This document shows, piece by piece, positions 12,192-22,349 of a DNA stretch of 64,000 nucleotides (the stretch's first letter is position 1; each line of letters opens with the position of its first letter). The notes below the pieces were generated by a model. The model made no database searches, was not told the DNA's origin, and saw only the letters and a program-made list of their open reading frames with translations. This stretch comes from Isoetes taiwanensis (lineage: Eukaryota; Streptophyta; Lycopodiopsida; Isoetales; Isoetaceae): positions 1,451,950-1,515,949 of the forward strand of contig JAJEKV010000061.1 of the NCBI GenBank assembly GCA_021234155.1, given 5' to 3'. Both the position numbers and the translations under genes were made by a program.

Positions 12192-13080
12192 CTACTTAAT
12201 GAAAGCTATGTCAGGTCTTGTATTGTTTGCAATGAACACTAAATTCCCTACCAACTGTTTATATGGCACCTTGCTCATTTTCTCCTTTTCATCTTCACTT
12301 TTGGGGCATAGTTCCTTTGACAATTTGCTCCCAGCAATGATTGGAGTTTTTACTGAATTGCATTCTTGCATATTAAATTTCTCCAAAACTGAATCTATGT
12401 ACTTACCTTGATTTAGTGATATCTTCATGTTTGCTCTGTTCCTTTTGACTTGAATTCCCAAAAATTGTGATAATTCTCCCAGATCTGTCATCTTGTATCT
12501 GTTCTTGAGCATTTCCTTGCACTTATTCAAAAAATTCATGTTGTTAGATGCCAATATGCAGTCATCCACATAAACTGCCATTATGCAAAAATCTCCTTCT
12601 TTTTTTAGCAAATAAACATTGCATGATTAGCCAATTTTGTGAAACTTTGTTCTTTCAAAAAGTTGTCAATGCAAAAATACCATTGTCTTGGAGATTGCTT
12701 TAAGCCATAGACTGCCTTCTTTAGTCTCCATACCTTTTCTTTTTCAACTTCAAAACCTTGGGCTTGTCTCATGTAAACTTCTTCTTCCAAATCTGCATTA
12801 AGAAAAGCATATGATGTAAGTCTAGATCCAAAGCATTTGATATGGCAATTATCATCCTAATGCTTGCTAATTTAACAACTGGTGAATAAGTTTCATCAAA
12901 ATCCACCCCCTTTCTTTGTGAATAACCTTGAGCAACTAGTCTTGCTTTGTGTTTTGGACTACCATCTGCATTTACCTTAAATTTAAACACCCATTTATTT
13001 CCTATTGCATTTTTCCCCTTTGGTAAGTCTACTAGTTCATATGTGGATGTTCTTTCGAATGATCTCGTTTCCTCTGCCAT
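12192..13080 (-). pseudogene. Copia reverse transcriptase domain
   Basis: Three minus-strand frames (12,769-13,080; 12,605-12,790; 12,192-12,611) together cover the Copia reverse transcriptase. Visible are NKWVFKFKVNADGS and KARLVAQGYSQ with DFDETYSPVVK, then the LKKAVYGLKQSPRQWY segment. The catalytic AVYVDDCILAS and the LSQFLGIQV segment follow. The YVDD box is intact. Frame changes near 12,600 and 12,780 prevent one continuous product. The enzyme would copy element RNA into DNA in cytoplasmic particles. Confidence 0.9.
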
Positions 13081-13204
13081 TGCTTCTTTCCATTTATCAC
13101 AGTTAAATACTTCTTTCTGGTGGTCCTGATTCCAATACTATATGTATTTCATCTGTGTTTTCCTTTAGTGTATTTTGCAACCTACTACTTCTTCCATTTT
13201 CTTT

Positions 13205-14568
13205 TCAGCCAAAATTCTGTATGTCAATGTTGATCTCTTGTTGCAACCTTTCTCCTTCAGTTTTCCTTTTCCTGACCTGATCATTTGCTTCTTTGTTTTC
13301 AGTTGGTTCATGCTCATGCTTTTCTCCTGTCTCATTTTCATCATTATTATCTTCTACACTGTCAGTATCAGAGTCTACATCATCTGTATTATTCTGAACC
13401 TTTTCTTCTTCTATTGTGGTATTTGCATTCCCCTTGTTATTAACATTAGATTTTTCCTCCCCTTTTGAGTTCTCATCTTTAACTGAAGGTCTATACAAGA
13501 CATTTTCTTCAAAGGTTACATCTCTGCTCACTAAGACTCTCCTTCTAAGAGGGTCATACATCCTATATCCCTTTGAGTGCATATCATAACCTACTAAATA
13601 GGTTATTATTGACCTGCCATCCAATTTTAGTCTTAATTCCTGTGGAACATGTGTGTATCCAAGGTAGCCAAATACTCTGAAAATATCATAATTTGGTGTT
13701 CTTCCTGACCAAATGAATTCTGGAATTTTTCCTTCTAGACTTTTTGATGGCAAAGCATTTTGTATAAACACATCTATCTTAACTACCTCTTCCCAAAGGA
13801 AGTTAGGTAGACCTGCATGTTTTAGCATAGACCTTGTAGCATTCAAAATTGTCTTGTTCTTCCTCTCAGCCACACCATTCTGTTGAGGGGTGTGGCTGCA
13901 TGTATATTGCCTTTTTATACCCTTGTCAATGCAATATTTAACAAATTTTCCTGACATGTATTCACCCCCTCAATCAGATCTCACACACTTAATAATCCTT
14001 TTTCCAGTTTCACATTCTACTTCTGCTGCAAAATTCTTGAATGCTTCAAATGCCTGGTCTTTTGTTCTTAGACAGTATAATCTAGTTTTTCTGCTATGAT
14101 CATCTACAAAGATTATAAAATACCTTTTTTCCATTATCCCTCTCACATTTAAGGGACCACAAAGGTCTGTATGAATTAATTCTAGAATTTCATTTGCTTT
14201 TCCTTTTGCCTTTAAAAAGGACAGTCTAGAATGTTTTCCTAGCATACACCCCCTGCATGTGTAATTTTCTGTTTCTTTATCAGCAGAAACTAATAGTCCC
14301 TGTTTTATCATGAATTCAATATTTTTCACATTGGTATGTCCGAGTCTTTCATGCCACATTGCTATATTTGGAACTAATGTCAAGTTAACCCTGGATTTAT
14401 ACCAAAAAGATTGCCAACTCTTCTTCCAAGAAACTTTAATTCATTTCCATCAAAGATTTTACAATGAGTTCTTTCAAACACAACTTTCAATCCCATATCA
14501 ACTAGTTGGGATATAGAAATCAAATTTCTAACAAAACTTGGAACACACAATACATTCTGCAAGTTCAC
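13205..14568 (-). pseudogene. Copia GAG-pre-integrase and integrase
   Basis: The upstream frame (13,970-14,383) has the integrase zinc-binding part with WHERLGH and the C..C pair in TCRGCMLGK. The core follows with the first catalytic Asp in HTDLCGPL and the FVDDHSR segment. A stop at about 13,970 separates it from the rest (13,205-13,957), which carries the HTPQQNGVAERKN segment with the catalytic Glu, a DVTFEEN segment and an acidic Asn-rich tail. A short frame at 14,380-14,568 (LISISQLVDMG) is the region between protease and integrase. The protein would insert the DNA copy into the genome; here it is broken. Confidence 0.9.
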
Positions 14569-14579
14569 TATTCTCCCAT

Positions 14580-15042
14580 TCAGGTCAAATAGTTCAAGAA
14601 TCCAATATCTTCTATTCTTTGCAAATCACCATTTCCAACTTGAATATGTCCACCTTGACTTCCTTTCTTTTCCTTCAGGATTTTTGAGTTGCATGCAATG
14701 GATTTTTCTGCTCCACTATCTAAAATCAAAAAATTATTATCATCAAATTTATCATGAGTGGCAATAAAAGCTCTATGCATTCTTACCTCATCCTCTTCAG
14801 CTTCAGTGACTTCTTCAAGCAAAACCTCTTCTACTATATTTGCTTCAGTACTTGAGTTATTTCTGAACCTTCCCCTTCCTCTTCCTCTAGCTGCTGAATA
14901 TCCCCTTGCTCCCTTCTCTTTTCCTTTTGTGAACACTTTAAGAGAGGAGCAATTTGATGCAAAGTGTCCTCTCCACCCACAGTTATAACAATTTATTTCT
15001 TTTGTCATTGATGGACAGTCTACTTTCAAATGGCCATACTTA
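14580..15042 (-). pseudogene. Copia Gag zinc knuckle and protease
   Basis: Minus-strand frame with a CCHC knuckle (CYNCGWRGHFASNC), a basic Arg-Gly-rich stretch, an acidic stretch, and the aspartic protease active site in LILDSGAEKSIACNS, where the DSG variant of DTG is normal for Copia elements. The upstream part of the frame is artificial because a 74-bp insertion at 15,043-15,116 breaks a first zinc knuckle. Confidence 0.85.
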
Positions 15043-15134
15043 AGGTATTTTTTTTTTTTAAAGAACTGTGTCATCAATATATTTAAAGAATGGTAATGTT
15101 ACAAAGCAAGTGAGTGTTCAAATGGCCATACTTA
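15025..15134 (-). mobile_element. tiny retroposon (74 bp) with 18-bp target duplication
   Basis: The sequence ttcaaatggccatactta occurs at 15,025-15,042 and again at 15,117-15,134. Between the copies lie 74 bp that, read on the minus strand, end in a run of about ten A. A long target duplication plus an A tail is the mark of LINE-driven retroposition, so this looks like a strongly 5'-truncated LINE or SINE tail. It interrupts the first zinc knuckle of the Copia Gag. Confidence 0.75.
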
Positions 15135-15870
15135 TTACAGTTATAGCATGGACCAATTTTTCCTCTTTTCTTCTCTTCTCTGCCTTTTCCTTTTGCAAAT
15201 AAGATTTGTGTGGCTTCATCATCCTCCATTACTTTATTCTACTCTATTTCTGTCTTAAGCATTCTCTCAGCCTCGATCCTTGTTTTTGCCAGAGTTCTAA
15301 TGAATATGGCTATATTCCCAAGACTGGTTACAGCCCTTGAAATAGCCAAAACCTGTTGTTGTTGAGTATAGAAAATTCCTGCCCCCTCCAAATCTGCAAT
15401 AATATTGTCAAATGTTTGAAAGAAATCATTGACATTATCCTTGTCATGAAATCTTAATCTTCTCAATTCATTTTCCAGCACATCTATTTGTGAGGATGTT
15501 TTTTCCTCATAATTTAGAAGCATATAGCTCCACATCTCACTAGGATGCATCCCCCTTATTTTCAGCACAATGCTTGAGTTTACCTTACTCATGATTATCT
15601 TAATTTAGCCACCTCAACAGTCCCTCCTTTTTCTACAGAGGTTGATCTAACTTCTGCAACAGCATCTGCTCCATTCACTGAGCTTGAACTCCCCTCAGCA
15701 GCAACTTCTGAAGTTCTGCTTCTTACTCCTTTGTCTCCTGGCTCAACAATATCCCATAATCCTTCTACTTACATCACGTGTTTAACCTTCTCCTTCCATA
15801 CTTGAAACCCTGAGTCTCCTTTAAACACGTCAATTGCATTTAATAGCCCTACACCAAATCTGCTTGCCAT
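15135..15870 (-). pseudogene. Copia Gag, N-terminal and central part
   Basis: A start codon at 15,868-15,870, close to the primer site, opens MASRFGVGLL and a VWKEKVKHVM segment, the usual N terminus of Copia Gag (UBN2 type). An in-frame stop follows after about 33 codons. The central part (15,239-15,592) has the SSQIDVLENELRRLRF and VNDFFQTFDNIIADLEGAG segments and ends in another stop. Capsid protein of the retrotransposon particle; not translatable as it stands. Confidence 0.85.
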
Positions 15871-15884
15871 TTTATCTCAATCTA

Positions 15885-15896
15885 GCTCTGATACCA
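15885..15896 (-). promoter_or_regulatory. tRNA-iMet primer binding site
   Basis: TGGTATCAGAGC on the minus strand, one base inside the 5' LTR. It is the classic plant Copia site, complementary to the 3' end of initiator Met-tRNA, where reverse transcription starts. Confidence 0.93.
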
Positions 15897-15897
15897 A

Positions 15898-16682
15898 TGT
15901 CAGAAAATTATCAGGGAATAATTTGAAACAATATAGTTCATGCACAACTTAATAACCTTACATGAGACATAACAAATTCATGATCAATGTGATCAAGTAG
16001 TTCAAACCTTATCATTCAATAACTTCCTTAAAACTATGTCTATACAATAAGTAAACTTCTCCCTTAAATGAAATAATAAGATTTCATAACCATTGAAAAT
16101 AATAATGGCAACACTGTTCAAATGGCACTGATCATAACACTGTAGCATCGAAATTACTCAACCACGAACCATCAAATACTTACCTTGGCTTCAACCGAAA
16201 ACACTGGTATGCACCGCATACTGTATGATCTCCACTTCTCATTAATTTATCTCAGCAGTCTGGCGGTCATGCCAGACCGCTTGCTAGTTGCCGAAAACAA
16301 CAAATCTCCATGCCATCTCTGCATTGGACCGAGAATGGTTTGAACCAAAAATGGCTCCAAGCATATCGACGGTGCTCTTAGAATATTCTTTCATATTAAT
16401 TCAATGGTTAAACCATTGATTCATTCTATGCTCTTAAACCAAATAATGACATAATCCATGATCACCTAACAACTTGCTTAGCCCTTCAAACTTTAATATG
16501 ATAAGATCTTCTAATGGCTTGCTTAGCTCCTCAACCTTGTTCTCGTATTTAAATATACAAGATAATTATCTTCCATAATCAATTGTTCAGATCTTAACCC
16601 TTTATCCCAGCATTCTCAACTGTCTCAACTTTTGTTCTTTTCATTAGTATGATCTTCATAAATTGTGACATGAACTCCACCA
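15898..16682 (-). repeat. Copia 5' LTR
   Basis: 785-bp terminal repeat that should carry the promoter of the minus-strand element. It ends CTCCACCA and is followed by the target duplication ACTTG. Confidence 0.93.
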
Positions 16683-16687
16683 ACTTG

Positions 16688-18715
16688 AACGTTGAAGAAC
16701 TGTTTGTGCTCCCTTCAAGAGGAGGCTGGCAATTCCTGTTCAAGCCACTGACACAACGCCAACGCCATACTGATTAGACTACTAAAGAGGAACATCTTGC
16801 CTATGCTTCCCGGGCCATCGACATTGATACATCGGGATGCTAGTTGATTGCATTGAGGATAATGTCAGCTATGTGCTTCTGCTCCCTGTTGAGCTTGCTA
16901 TAGTTTTCCTGCCCTTCTTTCAAATCCTTTTCTGTATCAAAGGTCGGTTCATTTGGGAAGTTGCCTAGAAGGTCTAGTTGTGGTTCTGGCAGTCCAAGTT
17001 GTTGGCATGTGCAATCGCTCATCTGGAAGATGTTACCAATGTCCTTTAGTGCGCAGTTATAAGCTTGCTCTTGTGGCATCTGCCGTTGGTAATCTTCTAT
17101 CATGTTGTCCTTGAAGAATTCCCGCATTGGATCTTGCAGGTATTGTATAGGCAAATGAATGCGAATGTTTGGCGTAGCTTCATCGGTTTCTGGAAGATGC
17201 TCGCATCTTTGAGTGTCTTCTCCCATTCGACATCGTATTCTAGTAAACTGAGCTCTTTGGTAGCTTCCTTGAAAGTTGAACATAGTTTTCCATTGATAGT
17301 GCGCATGTCTTTGAAGCTGGTTGGCCCTTTATATGTAGCAACAAGAGGCTGAGGTAGTAGCGGTCACTGTCCTTAGGGCTCACACTGTACATCCGTGTAA
17401 TGAGCTTGAACTTCCCCTTCCTCTTTTTCCAGGATGTTTGGTTTGTGAACTTATAGCGTTGGGAGATTTCTGGATAAGTGTATTCACGTGCATCTAGGTC
17501 ATCCTTGTTGAGTTCAAACCATGCGGTCAGCATTGTTCGCTTTTGCATCTGTCGCTCGATGGCTTGTCTTTCGTGGCCTTCCTGATAATAGATAGCTTGG
17601 TTGTTTGGCAGGTGAACAGGTAGCCTGTTTACTGTGTGGGAGTTGCCATGCATCTTGAACTCGTATAGCCTCCACATGGCTTCAAGTGCAGAGATGTATC
17701 TCGTGTCAAGGTACTGATCCATCTCGTCCCAATTGAATGTGGATGTGGATTCCCCTGTTGGTTTTGTAGTGACCTTGATGGATGCTCGATCATGCCCTTG
17801 TGGATTTACTTGTAGATATACTTCACGCTACTGACACTGAAGCACTGTTCTGCATTGATATGTGCCTTGTACTTTTCAAGTAGCCGTTGATTGTGGGGAA
17901 CTATCCATCTGTTGTCAATAGGCTTGTCACCCCTCATGTAGTGGCCTGTATCCCATCTTCTGTACCCTGGGTAGCCATTTGCGTTGACTCTTGTATTCTC
18001 ATTAAATGGCTTTGGAAATCCCTTTGTGCATTCCTTTGTTGGGCTGCTTTCCGCGACTTTCATGCAAGGAGCATTTGGGTTGAGGAGACTGCATGGGTCG
18101 TGGACCATATGCTTGATGACCTTCTCTTGCAAGTTGGGGTTTTCTGGGCCTGGTATCTCAGCGCTCGTGATGCTGTCAATAGCGTCGCTGTCTCGAATCT
18201 CGAATCTTGTCTTTTTGTTCAAGAATCATGAGGAGGTGGCAGTGTGGCAAGCCTCATTTCTGGAACTCTATTGTGTACATGAGAGCCTTCACCTTGCCCA
18301 GGATATCATTGTCAAATAGGTTGTGTCTAATCTCTACCCAATTTGGGTTGGATGCAAATGTTACAAAGAGATCTGCTTTGCCAAATATTCGAATCAAGGC
18401 CATTGAATCCTGGTAATTCTGTTGCATTGCTCTCGGAGCTCCCATTGTATGAAGAAGGTAGGATGACTAGTTTGCCGGATCTTAAGCCTCTTTGCTCTGC
18501 CCGGCTCTGCCTCGTGGTCTATGTAGTCAGTGAGGCCTTGGTACAACTCGACCCAAACTTTCTTTGGATTTGCTTGATCCAGTTTAGATTGTTTGCCTCC
18601 ACTCTAGAGTAGACGTCAACAATGAATTGTTATGTTAGCTTGCCAGCGCAAAGCAGTGGGTGCCTGATATGGTGGTGCTCGGGGGAGCGGTTCAGGACCA
18701 ACGCATCCAGAATGA
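16688..18715 (-). pseudogene. Helitron Rep domain and start of helicase domain
   Basis: Minus-strand frames give the middle of a Rep/Hel protein. From the N-terminal side there is HHIRHPLLCAGKLT with VDVYSRVEANNL (about 18,570-18,700). Next is PRAMQQNYQDSMALI with FGKADLFVTF (18,254-18,445), part of the Helitron-like N domain. Then come HMVHDPC..PNAPCM, FPKPFNENT and RWIVPHNQRLL with AHINAEQC (17,806-18,222), followed by ALEAMWRLYEF with VNRLPVHLPN (17,240-17,722). The helicase starts with LNREQKHIADIIL (16,840-17,283). The Walker A loop near 16,800 reads GPGSIGKM instead of the usual GPGGTGKT. Many frameshifts. The Copia element cuts it at the conserved STFK/LPLNL position. Confidence 0.88.
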
Positions 18716-18732
18716 GATATTAGAACTTAATG

Positions 18733-19510
18733 TGTTAACAGTAGTTAATGTGCCAAGAGTAGCTTAGATTTTAAGATATAGAGATAAGGTTCATAGGACA
18801 AATAAAATCTATAGCCAACGAACCAATAGATAGCAAATTTTAAAAACTTGTTAAAAGGGTGGATAACGGGTCGCGGACCCTGTTCGTAGAAAAACAAGTC
18901 CAAGACCTGACAAAAACTTCCCGGAACTGTAACAAACCGGAAGATCCGGCCCTGCCAAACATAGATTCCAGATATTTTTAAACTGAATTCTTGATTCCAA
19001 TAATTACCTACCTTTTTGAAGATATTTTGAATTGAAAAAGGCCTTTTCCGGAAATAGCCTAACCGCTGCTTATATAAGAAACTGATTTCCTTAATTCTTA
19101 TAGAGAATCTTCTGAAGAATCGTGAATTGGATCTTTAGACTTGTCTGCAGTTCTAGTAGTGGAAGCTAATATCTGTGATTGAGTTCTTGGATGCGATTGG
19201 GAAGGCAAGATAACGATTTCTTGCTAAGCCTGAGCCCGGTTGGGTGGTGAGCACTGCCGCGAAGGCAGGATTTTGAAGTCATTTGCTAAATTGTTTCTAT
19301 TCTTTGGATCTTGTTTTATTGCAAAGTCTTGTTGTCATATCAATTTTGGTATCAGAGCAGCTTGATTCTGAAAACCTCTGGACAATGTCTACTAATCGCT
19401 TCGGCGTTCCTGATCATCAGTATACCCAGGCCATGAGCAATGCCAGCTACATAGCAGATCAAATGGCTATTCCTCCATCTATTAATCCTAAGATTTGGGT
19501 TTGTGATTAA
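18733..19510 (+). mobile_element. truncated Copia remnant: 5' LTR, primer site, start of gag
   Basis: A plus-strand LTR of about 610 bp (TGTTAACAG at 18,733 to CATATCA at 19,342) is followed by the primer site TGGTATCAGAGC at 19,347-19,358. The start of Gag is at 19,385-19,507 (MSTNRFGVPDHQYT), closed by TAA at 19,508-19,510. After that the sequence returns abruptly to the Helitron Rep/Hel frame. The 3' part and second LTR are missing, and so is the Helitron coding that should lie between the DRDI..GGGLKKI segment and the HPLLCAGKL segment. One deletion may have removed both. It is unrelated in LTR sequence to the 10,820-16,682 element. Confidence 0.75.
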
Positions 19511-20560
19511 AATCTTCTTGAGGCCGCCACCCTTTTGGTGTATGCAGATGTCCCTATCGAATGGTGAGTCCCCATTTATATTGACAAATATCACTGCAAC
19601 TTCATTTGAACATGCTGGGTTGTACCTCCTAAGGTCCAGGTTTCGGTCAGTGTTAAAGTACATCCTGATGTCGCTCACGCCTTCGCCGGACTGTTGTGCT
19701 TGCTCTTCTACCTCATGCATCATCATGAGGGCTGCTGCATAGGGGCTGATGTTGCGTAGCTCGGCATCCAGTTCTTTGAGGAGGTGGCTATTGCAATTTT
19801 CATTCTAAGGGTTTTGAGCTCGTGTCTCATGGGCAAAGTCGGCATCTAGAATGTAGAGCTGGGAGTATGTTGCGGCTTGCGAACCATCGGCATAAGCTGG
19901 ACCTACTCTATGGTAGGTTTGTCCTTGGATCTTGAAACAGTATGATCCGTGGCCTTCAAACTGCTCGATATTGGCACCAAAGGAAGCAAAAGCAAGAGCA
20001 CTGTTGTGTAGATCCTGATGTGCTGATGAAAGTTACTCCTTTTCGGATGTTGATGACTCAGTAGACTCTAAATGAGATGGGGCATTGGTTGTAGGGGCTC
20101 TAACTTGATTTGTCCATCGTGACAGCACTTTGTACCATCATCCATGAATGCAAATGCCCCACAGTGTATGCATTTCCTGTTGATGACCTGTAGTGGTGTC
20201 GTTCTACTTGCGTGACTTCAAGTGTCCTTGCTATTCTGTATATGGATGGTTGAACTCTCCATCAACAATGATATTGTGCGAGCTTTTTCAATCTTTCTTG
20301 ATGCTCTTCTTCTGTTTCTGTGGCAGCTTGTTGGGCTCTCTGTTGGCATTGATATTGGGCAAATTCGGCTAGTTTTGGTTGAGGCTCTTCTTCTGTTTCT
20401 GTGGCAGCCTATTGAGCTCTTTGGCAATGATATTGGGCAAGTTCGGCCAATCTTCGTTGATGATCTTCTGTTTTTTGTGGCAGCCTCCTGGGCTCTTCTT
20501 TGGCGCCGATATTGGGCATGTTTGGCCAATTTTTGTCAATGCTGATCTTCTGTTCCTATG
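19511..20560 (-). pseudogene. Helitron Rep/Hel N-terminal region with 26-residue repeats
   Basis: Minus-strand frames give the variable N-terminal part of a plant Rep/Hel protein. Near 20,090-20,180 is a Cys-containing segment (CIHCGAFAFMDDGTKCC). It is followed by the conserved IRIYN-like and YCFKIQGQ-like segments (about 19,890-20,010) and then LRRYNPACSNEVAVIFV with DRDICIHQKGGGLKKI (19,510-19,640). At about 20,225-20,560 the coding consists of three to four tandem units of about 78 bp. In one frame each unit reads like LAEFAQYQCQQRAQQAATETEEEHQERL, a charged probable coiled coil; the frame is lost between units. Rep/Hel proteins often have such Arg/Glu repeats at this place. Confidence 0.75.
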
Positions 20561-20875
20561 GTAGCCTATTGTAGCTTTCTTTTCTTGTAATACTCTCTTT
20601 GCTTTAACAATTGATCTTCACGTTCCTGAGCTGTCTCTATGGCGCGCTTCTCCCTGTGCTTAATTCTTGCGGCTGCAAGCCTACTTTCTCGTTCGTTCGT
20701 CATTCTGAATTAGTAGCCAAGAGGATGTTAAGGTTTTATGGGTTGTTGCATCTCCATAAGTGGTTTTTAAGCCTGGCCAAAGGTGAAAAGGCCACGCCAG
20801 AAAGGCAAAAGGTTCCTAAAGGCTGCACAAGAAAGGCAAAGCTAAATGCCTTAACTGGTATAAAATCAATCACTA

Positions 20876-21420
20876 TAATCAACCACTTAGGAAATATGTG
20901 AAAATATGAAAAGTACCACAATTAACACTTTTTGTTTAGAGCTTTTACATTGGGAGGAGAAAGGCAAAAGGTATTGTTGTCCCTTTTTAAGTTCAAGTGG
21001 TGTCTTTTGTGCCTTTTTCTTTAGAATCTTTTACGTTTAGGGGAAAAAAGCAAAAGGTATTTTTGTCCTTCTTGTTAAAATTCAAAATGTGCCTTTTTGT
21101 TTAAGGGCTTTTTACATTTGAGGCTTTTTATCTTGGCATTTGGGTAGTTTGGGGGATTGGCACTTTTCAAGAAAAACCAACTTGGGTGTCGGAGAATGTA
21201 ATCGACCGCTTAGAAATATATGAAAATATGAAAAGTACCACAATTAGCACTTTTTGTTTAGAGCTTTTACGTTGGGGGAGAAAGGCAAAAAGTATTTTTG
21301 TCCCTTTTTGTTAAAATTCAAAATGTGCCCTTTTGTTAAAGGGCATCTTACATTTGAGGCTTTTCATCTTGGGTAGTTTGGGTAGTTGGAGAATTGAACC
21401 AAAACATTACCAAGATGAAG
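20876..21420. repeat. imperfect repeats, period about 322 bp, in Helitron 5' leader
   Basis: A block starting near aaaatatgaaaagtacc recurs at 20,901 and 21,223. A related, shorter piece (aaaattcaaaatgtgcc followed by a tacatttgaggctttt segment) recurs near 21,077 and 21,315. No coding is seen. The block lies between the Rep/Hel start and the proposed Helitron 5' end. Confidence 0.7.
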
Positions 21421-22014
21421 AATTAAGCCAAAATTTTAACTGAATGCTTAAATTTTAACAGAATTTTTTCCACAAGGTTCTTTAATTTCTAAGAAACTAA
21501 ACCATCTTGGTCATAATGGCAATCGCAGAAGCTTATTCTATGCCGAACAAACTTTAACACAATTATACTGCTTATGAAATTTCATATAGCAAATATAGAA
21601 CTGACCTGGCCTTCCAAAAAGCTACCTCTTCCGCCATAAGTTGCAATTAAAGCTTGCATTCAGCACACAATCCAGTTGAGTATCAGATAATGACTATGAC
21701 CTGACAGAACATTGTGAGTACTGTACTCTAACGTCAGTGTTGCAATACGTAGATGCAAAAGCTATCCCATCTGGTATAGGCTGCCAGTGCGCACTGAGAA
21801 GGCTGCAAAATGGACCCCATGCAAAATGGCTTCCTGCAATATGAAAAGATAGTTAATTCTTCAGACTACAAGGAAGATGGCAAGTATGTATTAAAACCAT
21901 ATTATCCTGCTTGGTTTCTTCCGTATTATGTCGGCAATATGTAGGATTTTAAGTATTAGATTTATAGACAATGCCATGACAGGAAACTTACCATTGGCTT
22001 CAAGTCATTTATGA

Positions 22015-22206
22015 CAAAAAAAAAGGGAAAGAGAAAAAGGAAAAGGGAAAAGGGAAGGGAAGGGAAAAAGGGGTTAAAAAAGAAAAAAGAGAGACGGGAA
22101 AAAAAAGTCGAAAAGGAAAATAGGAAAAAGGGAAAAGAAACAAAAAAGAAAGTGCGTAAAAGAATGATGAAAAGAACAAAAGACAAAGGAAAGGGGAAGG
22201 GTGTCG
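22015..22206 (+). repeat. purine-only tract
   Basis: About 190 bases almost entirely A and G on the plus strand (gggaaaagggaaggg type). It gives long but meaningless Lys/Arg frames on one strand and Phe/Pro/Ser frames on the other. Low-complexity DNA that may form unusual structure. Confidence 0.8.
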
Positions 22207-22320
22207 AATACATAAAAACCTATTATAGTCCAGCAATGCTGGACTTGGTTTCTATTATACTAGATTTATGAAAAGGAGTTTGAGATGAATAGGTTTCCGT
22301 CCACATAGGTTCCCAACTTA

Positions 22321-22349
22321 TGCCCAGCAACGCTGGGCACTATTACTAG
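22321..22349 (+). mobile_element. Helitron 3' terminus, plus strand
   Basis: A hairpin (8-bp stem tgcccagc / gctgggca, loop aac, 22,321-22,339) is followed after 6 nt by CTAG at 22,346-22,349 and a host T. Its reverse complement matches the minus-strand terminus at 9,471 in about 36 of 38 positions, so both belong to one family in opposite orientation. Its body would lie to the left and may have been split by the Helitron at 9,471-22,264. A related hairpin and CTAG lie 86 bp upstream (22,228-22,263). Confidence 0.65.

Larger units (their letters stand above)
10820..16682 (-). mobile_element. Ty1/Copia LTR retrotransposon, complete structure, broken ORF
   Basis: Two 785-bp LTRs (10,820-11,604 and 15,898-16,682) start TGTCAG and end in CA. 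The element is flanked by the 5-bp duplication ACTTG (10,815-10,819 and 16,683-16,687). The primer site TGGTATCAGAGC, matching initiator Met-tRNA, reads on the minus strand at 15,885-15,896. The polypurine tract (AAAGGGGAA on the minus strand) is at 11,605-11,613. Domains run in Copia order on the minus strand: Gag, protease, integrase, reverse transcriptase, RNase H. Stops and frameshifts split the polyprotein into at least eight frames. The two LTRs remain very similar, so insertion was fairly recent. It sits inside the Helitron helicase gene. Confidence 0.95.
9471..22264 (-). mobile_element. autonomous-type Helitron, decayed, with nested insertions
   Basis: The 3' end is clear: on the minus strand a 9-bp stem hairpin (tgcccagcattgctgggca at 9,481-9,499) precedes CTAG at 9,471-9,474, and the next host base is T. 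Between here and about 20,560 lie the parts of a Rep/Hel protein in the right order on the minus strand. The 5' end is tentative: position 22,264 would give A|TC, the required Helitron 5' context, but the same bases also fit a plus-strand 3' end (hairpin 22,228-22,244, then CTAG at 22,260-22,263). Without the 5.86-kb Copia insertion the element would be about 6.9 kb. Its gene is broken, so it cannot be autonomous now. Confidence 0.7.

Noticed and set aside
22011-22271. 86-codon Lys/Arg-rich frame
   Set aside because: It is the translation of the purine-only tract; composition alone explains it.
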